Source: Actinobacteria bacterium UBA5176 (GTDB taxonomy: Bacteria; Actinomycetota; UBA4738). From it: DNA of 17,222 bases. Of this stretch, positions 7,863-13,531 are shown piece after piece. The stretch lies in the NCBI GenBank assembly GCA_002413305.1, contig DHWS01000126.1, forward strand, positions 1 to 17,222, read 5' to 3'. Position numbers and translations under genes: made by a program. The notes under the pieces were generated by a model that was given only the letters and a program-made list of their open reading frames with translations, made no database searches and was not told the origin of the DNA. Positions within the stretch are counted from its first letter, which is position 1. Every line of letters starts with the position of its first letter.

Positions 7863-8828
7863 ATGCCTGAAGCAGGCTCCTCACCCCACGGCGCGGTGGC
7901 CCGGCTCTTAAAGCTTGCGGCTCGGTCGGCGCGTCGTCGGCGGATCGCTTCGGTGGCCCTGCGGGCGGCGGCCCCTCTGCTGCCACCTCGCCCGCCGCCC
8001 GACCGCCCCATCTTCATCGTCGGGAGCCCGCGATCCGGGACCACGCTGCTCTTCGACGTCCTGAACCGCTCGGCGGGTGTGGCCTCGCTGGGGACGGAGA
8101 GCCATCTCCTCTGGGAGATGTACCATCCCGCCGGCGGTCGGTCGTGGCGGTCCCACGAGGTTCGGCCGGAGGACATCGGCCGTCTCGAAGCGCGCCTTCT
8201 GACCTGGGCCATCTCCGAGATCACCGCCGATAGGCGCTACGTGGACAAATCCCCCCGGAACAGCGTCCGGGTGCGGTATCTGCACGCCCTGTTCCCCGAC
8301 GCCCGATTCGTGTATCTGCGCAGGGACGGCCGGGCGGTGGTCTCATCGCTCATGACGGGCTGGCGGTCGACCGGGCCGATGTTCCCGGGACTCGAGGTCC
8401 CCACGCCCCTGTCGATCCGCGAGTACGGGGGGACCTCTTGGAAGTTCTTGGCGCCTCCGGGATGGCGAGCGATGGCGACCGGCCATTCGTTGGCCGAGGT
8501 CTGCGCATTCCAGTGGGCCGCCGCGAACGGAGCGATCCTGCAGGCTCGCCGGGCCATCCAACCTGAGAGCTGGGTGGATGTTCGGTACGAGGATCTCGTG
8601 GCCGACCCGGTCGCGCAGGTGCGTCGCCTCCTCGAGGCCCTCGACCTGCCGGTCGATGGCGACGTGCTCGAGGCCGCACGCGATGTCCCGGTTCGCGTCA
8701 GCAAGGTCGCCGTTGGAGCCCCCCGGCCGGAGAAGTGGAGAGACGAGAATCCCGAGGAGCTGGCCGCGGTCCTTCCTCACCTCGTCGCGATGCAGGAGCT
8801 CCTCGGTTACCCGACCGACATGGGCTGA
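7863..8828 (+). CDS. PAPS-dependent sulfotransferase family protein
   Basis: A 321-residue enzyme expected to transfer sulfate from PAPS to a hydroxyl or amine of a small molecule, glycan or protein. The 5'-phosphosulfate loop GSPRSGTT is at 54-61, YVDKSPRN at 126-133 resembles the conserved Lys-Ser/Thr-Pro element, and the 3'-phosphate motif VYLRRDGRAVVSSL covers 150-163. WVDVRYEDLVADP near the C-terminus is also typical of the family. The first 45 residues are basic and Pro/Arg-rich, without a clear signal peptide. The ATG at 7863 touches the stop of the upstream stub and no ribosome site is visible; the in-frame GTG at codon 12 is an alternative start. The gene sits between two carrier-gene copies and by eye uses more A/T-ending codons than the dehydrogenase and adenylation genes downstream, consistent with a later arrival. 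Confidence 0.87.
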   Translation: MPEAGSSPHGAVARLLKLAARSARRRRIASVALRAAAPLLPPRPPPDRPIFIVGSPRSGTTLLFDVLNRSAGVASLGTESHLLWEMYHPAGGRSWRSHEVRPEDIGRLEARLLTWAISEITADRRYVDKSPRNSVRVRYLHALFPDARFVYLRRDGRAVVSSLMTGWRSTGPMFPGLEVPTPLSIREYGGTSWKFLAPPGWRAMATGHSLAEVCAFQWAAANGAILQARRAIQPESWVDVRYEDLVADPVAQVRRLLEALDLPVDGDVLEAARDVPVRVSKVAVGAPRPEKWRDENPEELAAVLPHLVAMQELLGYPTDMG

Positions 8829-8829
8829 G

Positions 8830-8863
8830 GGTCCGCGGAGCCGGCCTTCGGACCATCCGCGGA
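8830..8863 (+). other. Possible hairpins after the sulfotransferase gene
   Basis: GGTCCG (8830-8835) pairs with CGGACC (8849-8854), and the 8-base palindrome TCCGCGGA occurs twice (8832-8839 and 8856-8863). This could be a weak terminator before the sulfatase promoter. There is no T run. Confidence 0.3.
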
Positions 8864-8884
8864 TCGATGGATCGTCGAACGGAT

Positions 8885-8927
8885 CCAGTGAACTGGCGCA
8901 AGGACCCGTTCCTTATACTCGGGGCCT
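8885..8927 (+). promoter_or_regulatory. Candidate leaderless promoter of the sulfatase-fold gene with inverted repeat
   Basis: TATACT at 8914-8919 is a good -10 box and lies only 8 bases before the GTG start at 8928, so the transcript may begin at the start codon. The inverted repeat CCAGT-GA-ACTGG at 8885-8896 covers the -35 position and might be an operator. No consensus -35 box is seen. Confidence 0.45.
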
Positions 8928-10319
8928 GTGGAACCGAACCTGGTGGTCCTTCTCCTCGACACCGCGCGGGCCGATGCGTTCGCGCCCTGGGGCGGATCGG
9001 TGCCAACCCCGGCGATGGCCGAACTGTGTGGGCAGGGAACCGCGTACCGGCACGCCGTGGCGCCGGCTCCCTGGACCCTCGCCTCGACGGCATCCATCTT
9101 CTCGGGCGTACTTCCCACCGAGCACGGGATCAGCGGCGATTCCTTCTCCTGGACCCCCGGCGGCCCCACATCCCCAGCCAGGACGATCGAGCAGTTCGGC
9201 GGCGCGTGGCTTCCCGACGCCCTGAGCAGCCGCGGATATGCGACGTGGGCTGCAAGCTGCAACTCGTGGATCAGCCCGTGGGCCGGGTTCGACCGGGGGT
9301 TCGATCGGTTCGCCTACCTGCACGATAAGGCCCGACTTCCCTCCGGCCGTGGGGGGCGGTGGCTCCGTGCGGCGGCTCGCGCCGCGGGCGTGCTGGACCG
9401 TGGCGGCCGGCAATGCCTGCGGGAGTTCCACGACCTGATGCGGGATCTCCCCGACGAGCCGCTCTTTGCTTTCGTCAACCTGATGGAGGTGCATTCGCCG
9501 TACGACCCCCCCTGGCGCTTTTATCCCTTCGCGCCCTGGCGGCGCCGTCGAACCAGGCCGCTCACCACCGGGACGACGCGGCACGTGGCATTTAACGCGG
9601 GGGCGATGACTCCGCCGGACGGCTACGTGCCGACCATCCGCACGCTCTACCGGGCCGCGGCGCGGTACGAGGACTGGCTGCTCGGGGGGTTCATCCGGGC
9701 GATCCGATCCACCGGGCGGCCGACCGTCGTGGTGGCCGTGGCCGACCACGGCGAGAACCTCGGCGAACACGGCATGTACAACCACAACTCCTCGCTCCAC
9801 GAGCCGCTGCTCCACGTCCCGCTCGTTGTGTGGGGCAACCGGGTCGACCTGGCCGGGGGCTGGGAGGAGGAACCGGTGGCGCTCACCGGGCTGCTCCAGT
9901 GGATCCTGCAGGTCGTCGATGGGGGGACCGCGCCGTTGGGGCCGGCCGGAGGTCCGATCGTGAGCGAGTACGAGTCGACCGTGCGGCACAGCGGCATCCC
10001 GTCGGAGGTTGCCGACCGGATCGACACGCTGGACCCGGCCCTGGTTCCTCCGTTGTTCCAGCATCCCGGCGTGGCCATCCGCCGCGGGTCCCTGAAGTAC
10101 CAGGTTGTGGAGGAGGGCGGCGCCACCCTGTTCGACCTGGCCTCTGATCCGGGGGAGGAGCACGACCTGCTGCCCTCCCGACCTAAGCTGGCCGCCGGAT
10201 TCGAGGATGCGGTGCAGGCCTGGCGGGCGCGCAGGACCGACCTGCCCCGGGCCACCGGCGGCGAGGTCGCCGAGGACGAGATCGCGGACCATCTCCGGAT
10301 GCTGGGCTACTTGGAGTAG
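8928..10319 (+). CDS. Sulfatase-fold (alkaline phosphatase superfamily) hydrolase or transferase
   Basis: A 463-residue metalloenzyme of the sulfatase / phosphoglycerol-transferase superfamily. Metal-site motifs are visible: LLLDTARAD at 8-16 (Asp11), DHGENLGEHG from Asp273-His274, and the HNSSLHEPLLHVPLVVW block. The usual C/S-x-P-x-R formylglycine signature is absent; the corresponding segment reads APWTLASTASIFSG (47-60), with Thr50 the likely nucleophile. A Thr nucleophile is typical of phosphoglycerol and phosphoethanolamine transferases, so the enzyme may act on phosphate rather than sulfate esters. No signal peptide is seen. The closing segment LFDLASDPGEEHDL is standard for sulfatases. 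It follows a sulfotransferase gene by 99 bases and probably has its own promoter. It ends 5 bases before the second carrier-gene block begins. Confidence 0.85.
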   Translation: MEPNLVVLLLDTARADAFAPWGGSVPTPAMAELCGQGTAYRHAVAPAPWTLASTASIFSGVLPTEHGISGDSFSWTPGGPTSPARTIEQFGGAWLPDALSSRGYATWAASCNSWISPWAGFDRGFDRFAYLHDKARLPSGRGGRWLRAAARAAGVLDRGGRQCLREFHDLMRDLPDEPLFAFVNLMEVHSPYDPPWRFYPFAPWRRRRTRPLTTGTTRHVAFNAGAMTPPDGYVPTIRTLYRAAARYEDWLLGGFIRAIRSTGRPTVVVAVADHGENLGEHGMYNHNSSLHEPLLHVPLVVWGNRVDLAGGWEEEPVALTGLLQWILQVVDGGTAPLGPAGGPIVSEYESTVRHSGIPSEVADRIDTLDPALVPPLFQHPGVAIRRGSLKYQVVEEGGATLFDLASDPGEEHDLLPSRPKLAAGFEDAVQAWRARRTDLPRATGGEVAEDEIADHLRMLGYLE

Positions 10320-10323
10320 AGGC

Positions 10324-10412
10324 CGTGTGGGATACTTGCTCCCCGCCCGCCCGCGGGGAGCTGCGGCGGGGTTCGAACGACACACACGCTGACACGCAGG
10401 AGGGATATCCAC
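10324..10412 (+). promoter_or_regulatory. Promoter and leader of carrier gene 2, with hairpin
   Basis: GATACT at 10331-10336 lies in the same exact block as in copy 1. A perfect 9-bp inverted repeat, GCTCCCCGC (10338-10346) and GCGGGGAGC (10353-10361), follows at once; copy 1 has only the left arm. GTTCGAAC is at 10371-10378 and AGGAGGG at 10398-10404, 8 bases before the GTG start. Confidence 0.5.
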
Positions 10413-10664
10413 GTGGCCGATGTCAAGACCCAAGTCCGGGAGTTCATCGCCAGCGAGATCATGTACGACGAATCGCCGGCGGTGCTCACCGACGACACCA
10501 AGCTCCTGGGGGGGATCATGGATTCCCTGGGGCTGATGCAGCTGGTTTCCTTCATCGAGGAGCAGTTCGAGGTCCAGATCGACGACGCCGAGGTCACCGT
10601 CGAGAACTTCTCCACCATCAACGACATCGACCGCTTGGTGAACTCCAAGGTCGAGGTGGGATGA
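10413..10664 (+). CDS. Acyl/peptidyl carrier protein, copy 2
   Basis: An 83-residue free-standing carrier protein with Ser38 of DSLGLMQL as the phosphopantetheine site. It differs from copy 1 at nine residues, all after residue 44 (for example YL to FI, E to Q, Q to S, QA to EV). The start is GTG with AGGAGGG 8 bases upstream, and the stop overlaps the dehydrogenase ATG (ATGA), so the two are probably translationally coupled. The direct link to a flavin dehydrogenase and a free-standing adenylation enzyme suggests that this carrier holds an amino acid or acyl group while it is oxidised. The adenylation enzyme at 11849-13432 is the likely loader. Confidence 0.93.
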   Translation: MADVKTQVREFIASEIMYDESPAVLTDDTKLLGGIMDSLGLMQLVSFIEEQFEVQIDDAEVTVENFSTINDIDRLVNSKVEVG

Positions 10665-11824
10665 GGCCACCCGGGACTGCAGCTCCGGAGTGGCTCACCC
10701 GGGCGCAGGTCGAGTTCTACGAGTCGGTCGTCCGATTCGCCAAGACCCTTCCCGACGACGTCCGGGATCGCGACGAAGCCGGCGCGTTCTCCCGCGACAT
10801 ATGGAACCGGTGCGCGACGTTCGGCATCCAGGGCATGCCCGTGCCGGAGGAGCTGGGGGGCGGGGGCCACGACGTCCTCACCACCATGCTGGGTCTGGAG
10901 GCACTGGGGTACGGATATCCCGACCAGGGCCTGATCTTCGCCATCAACGCGCACATGTGGACCAGCGAGATCTCGCTGTGGCGATTCGGCACGCCCGAGC
11001 AGCAGCAGGCATGGCTCCCGCGCCTGTGCTCCGGTGAGGCCATCGGCTGCCACGCCATCACCGAGCCCGAAGCCGGGTCGGACGCGTTCAACCTGGCCGC
11101 CACAGCCCGCGAGGTGGAGGGCGGGTTCGTCCTGAACGGCGGCAAGACGTTCATCTCGAACGCGCCGGTGGCGGACGTGTTCATCGTGTTCGCCCGGAGC
11201 GGGGCCGGCATCGGGCCGTTCGGCATCAGCGCCTTCCTGCTCCGGAAAGGGGTCTCCGGGATGGAGGTGGGCAAGCCCCTCGAGAAGATGGGCCTGCGCA
11301 CCTCTCCGATGGCCGAGGTCTTCCTACGGGACTGCTTCGTCCCGGCCGAGGATCTGGTGGGCAAGCCCGGCCAGGGCGGGGAGATCTTCACCGAGTCAAT
11401 GCGGTGGGAGCGGGCCTGCATCATGGCCAGCCACGTCGGCCTGATGCGCCGGACGCTGGAGACGTGCGTGGCTTACGCCCGACAGCGCCGGCAGTTCGGC
11501 AAGCCGATCGCGAAGTACGAGTCGATCTCGGACAAGCTGGCCAACATGAAGATCGCCCTGGACGCGGCGCACCTCCTGCTGCTTCGGACCGGGTGGCTGA
11601 TGGACCAGGGCCGGGACGCCATGACCGAGGCCGCCGTGGCGAAAGCCTTCATCAGCGAAGCGACCGTCCAGTCGCAGCTCGACGCCATCCAGATCCACGG
11701 CGGGTATGGCTACATGAGCGAGCTCGGCATCGAACGCGGGCTGCGTGACGCCATCGGCGGCCGCATCTACTCGGGCACCTCGGAGATCCAGCGTCGGATC
11801 ATCGCCCGAGGGCTGGGGCTGTAG
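10661..11824 (+). CDS. Acyl-CoA-dehydrogenase-like flavoprotein, probably acting on a carrier-bound substrate
   Basis: A 387-residue FAD enzyme of the acyl-CoA dehydrogenase family, introducing a double bond next to a thioester. CHAITEPEAGSDA begins at Cys130, RRQFGKPIAKYESI lies in the C-terminal helical domain, and IHGGYGYMSE near the end is typical. The catalytic Glu of the short-chain type, in the YEGT motif, is Ser371 here (IYSGTSEIQ). Glu250 in MRWERACIMA instead sits where isovaleryl- and long-chain enzymes place the base. Prolyl-carrier dehydrogenases belong to the same wider family. The ATG at 10661 overlaps the carrier stop; a short upstream extension in frame would only cover the carrier gene. 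The adenylation gene follows after 24 bases, so an operon is likely. The substrate could also be another aminoacyl or acyl carrier thioester. Confidence 0.88.
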   Translation: MRPPGTAAPEWLTRAQVEFYESVVRFAKTLPDDVRDRDEAGAFSRDIWNRCATFGIQGMPVPEELGGGGHDVLTTMLGLEALGYGYPDQGLIFAINAHMWTSEISLWRFGTPEQQQAWLPRLCSGEAIGCHAITEPEAGSDAFNLAATAREVEGGFVLNGGKTFISNAPVADVFIVFARSGAGIGPFGISAFLLRKGVSGMEVGKPLEKMGLRTSPMAEVFLRDCFVPAEDLVGKPGQGGEIFTESMRWERACIMASHVGLMRRTLETCVAYARQRRQFGKPIAKYESISDKLANMKIALDAAHLLLLRTGWLMDQGRDAMTEAAVAKAFISEATVQSQLDAIQIHGGYGYMSELGIERGLRDAIGGRIYSGTSEIQRRIIARGLGL

Positions 11825-11848
11825 AGGGCGGTAGGCTCGGAGTTCCCC

Positions 11849-13432
11849 ATGCCTCCCTCGCCCACGCTCCACGACCTCCTCCGCGCCTCCGCCGAGCGGT
11901 TCCCGGACCGGGTCGCCGTCCAGGCCGGCGAGCTGTCGCTGACCTACTCCGAGCTCGACGCGGCCTCGGACCGCCTGGCCGAGACGCTGCAGGCGCACGG
12001 GGTCGCCCGAGGCGATCGGGTGGGACTGTTCCTGCCGAAGTCCGTGGAGGCCGTGGTCGCGCTGTACGGCGCGATGAAGGCGGGGGCCGCATACGTGCCG
12101 ATCGATCCGCACGCCCCGGTCCATCGGGGGGCCATCGTGGCCGCCGACTGCACTGTCAAGGCGATGGTCGCCACGCCGGGGCGCGCGATTGAGATGCTGA
12201 CCGCGCTGGCCGAGCGGGGGCACCGGCCGGCCCTGACCGTGGTGGTCGGCGGCGGCGGCCCCGATGCGGACCTCCCCGGCGCCTCGATGGCCTGGCTCGA
12301 AGCGACAGAGACCGAGCGCGCCGCGCCGCGCGTGGCGGTCGGTGAGCGCGACCTCGCCTACATCCTCTACACATCCGGGTCCACCGGCGTGCCGAAGGGG
12401 GTCATGCTTTCGCACCGGAACGCCCTGGCCTTCGTGGAATGGTGCGCTGAGCGGATCGGAGTGGGTCCGGAGGACCGCCTGTCGAACCACGCACCCCTGC
12501 ACTTCGACCTGTCGGTGTTCGATCTGTACGTGGCGGCGCTGGGCGGGGCCGCGGTGGTCCTCGTGCCGGAAGAGGTCGCGTACCTGGGCGGCTCGCTGGT
12601 GGAGTTCATCCGCGGACAGGCGATCACCGTTTGGTACAGCGTGCCCTCCGCTCTCATGCTCATCACCAAGGCCATCCGGGATCGCTCGGCGCTGGCCGGG
12701 CTTCGAACGGTGGTGTTCGCCGGCGAGGTCTACCCGACCCAGCGGCTGCGCGAGCTGCAGGCCCTGGTCCCCGGGGTGGACCTGTGGAACCTGTACGGGC
12801 CCACCGAGACGAACGTCTGCACCTACCACCGGATCGGCGAGCTCCCCGAGGACGACCGGCCCATCCCCATCGGGCGGTCCTGCGAGGGCACCGACGCGTT
12901 CGTCGTCACGGCCGAGGGCGGCCCCGGGACGGTGGGGGAGGAGGGCGAACTCTTCGTGGACGGCCCCACCGTGATGCAGGGGTACTGGGGGCGCCCGGAC
13001 CGGACGGCCGAGGTGCTGGTTCGCCATCCGCTGTCTCCGGAACGGGAGGCCCCGGTCTATCGGACGGGCGACCTGGTCCGGCTCCGGACCGATGGCGAGT
13101 TCGACTTCCTGGGACGGCGCGACCATCAGATCAAGAGCCGCGGCTACCGGATCGAGCTGGGGGAGATCGAAGCCGCCATCAACGCCCACCCGGAGGTGGA
13201 GGAATCGGTCGCCGTCGCCGTGCCGCACGGGGAATGGGGGACCGCGGTCGTCGCCTACGTCGTCATCCGGACCGGGGCCACCGGGTTGGGCGAACGAGCG
13301 TTGCAACGCCACGTGGCCAGCCGCCTCCCTCGGTACATGGTGCCGATGCGCGTGGAGGTCGTCGAGTCCCTGCCCAGGACCTCCACCGGCAAGATCGACC
13401 GGACGCGCCTGCGGGAGGCCGCAACGGCCTGA
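11849..13432 (+). CDS. Free-standing amino-acid adenylation enzyme (NRPS A-domain type, prolyl-AMP-ligase-like)
   Basis: A 527-residue AMP-forming ligase with the full set of adenylation motifs: TSGSTGVPKG from Thr175, HFDLSVFDLY with Asp220, NLYGPTE from Asn314, YRTGDLV, GRRDHQIKSRGYRIELGE and STGKIDR with catalytic Lys515. There is no condensation, carrier or thioesterase domain, so it must load a separate carrier, most likely the one at 10413-10664. Hand alignment to GrsA gives the specificity string DLFSVALVCK. The conserved Asp at its first position suggests an alpha-amino acid; the string differs from the usual Pro code of multidomain NRPSs but shares positions with the recalled code of prolyl ligases of pyrrole pathways. 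The SNHAPLHFDLSVFDLY and VWYSVPSALMLI segments resemble that group and exosortase-associated ligases. ATG at 11849 has GGAG 6 bases upstream. Confidence 0.9.
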   Translation: MPPSPTLHDLLRASAERFPDRVAVQAGELSLTYSELDAASDRLAETLQAHGVARGDRVGLFLPKSVEAVVALYGAMKAGAAYVPIDPHAPVHRGAIVAADCTVKAMVATPGRAIEMLTALAERGHRPALTVVVGGGGPDADLPGASMAWLEATETERAAPRVAVGERDLAYILYTSGSTGVPKGVMLSHRNALAFVEWCAERIGVGPEDRLSNHAPLHFDLSVFDLYVAALGGAAVVLVPEEVAYLGGSLVEFIRGQAITVWYSVPSALMLITKAIRDRSALAGLRTVVFAGEVYPTQRLRELQALVPGVDLWNLYGPTETNVCTYHRIGELPEDDRPIPIGRSCEGTDAFVVTAEGGPGTVGEEGELFVDGPTVMQGYWGRPDRTAEVLVRHPLSPEREAPVYRTGDLVRLRTDGEFDFLGRRDHQIKSRGYRIELGEIEAAINAHPEVEESVAVAVPHGEWGTAVVAYVVIRTGATGLGERALQRHVASRLPRYMVPMRVEVVESLPRTSTGKIDRTRLREAATA

Positions 13433-13502
13433 GCCGTTCGCTGCCCGCTTCTCGGCACACCTCCAGGCGAACGGTGCTGGCGGGCCCGCCATCTGGGCGT
13501 GG

Positions 13503-13508
13503 TACAGT
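13503..13508 (+). promoter_or_regulatory. Candidate -10 box (TACAGT) for the secreted propeller protein gene
   Basis: TACAGT in the context GGTACAGTG lies 23 bases before the ATG at 13532. The same nine bases occur upstream of the minus-strand gene at 1777. No -35 box was recognised. Confidence 0.3.
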
Positions 13509-13531
13509 GCCCGACTCCGCTCGGAACACGC

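Larger units (their letters stand above)
10324..10700 (+). repeat. Direct repeat, copy 2: promoter, carrier gene and start of the intact dehydrogenase gene
   Basis: Partner of 7469-7836. Homology begins 5 bases after the sulfatase stop codon and continues through the carrier gene into the first codons of the dehydrogenase gene, which is intact here. The sharp left edge fixes one boundary of the intervening sulfotransferase-sulfatase segment. Confidence 0.85.

Noticed and set aside
8928..10319. Standard formylglycine-dependent arylsulfatase
   Set aside because: The C/S-x-P-x-R signature is not present; the segment carries Thr50 instead.
7469..10700. Transposon or insertion sequence carrying the sulfotransferase and sulfatase genes
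   Set aside because: No transposase, terminal inverted repeats or short target duplications were seen; the flanking repeats are long and contain functional genes, which fits homologous recombination better.
10661..13432. Methoxymalonyl-carrier (FkbH/I/J/K-like) or aminomalonyl-carrier (Zma-like) pathway
   Set aside because: A carrier and dehydrogenase are shared with these pathways, but no FkbH-type protein and no hydroxyacyl dehydrogenase are present in the window. Aminomalonyl remains possible only if the missing enzyme lies elsewhere.
13499..13531. Upstream GTG start for the propeller protein
   Set aside because: It would place the start before the TACAGT box and add residues ahead of a complete signal peptide; ATG 13532 or GTG 13544 fits better.
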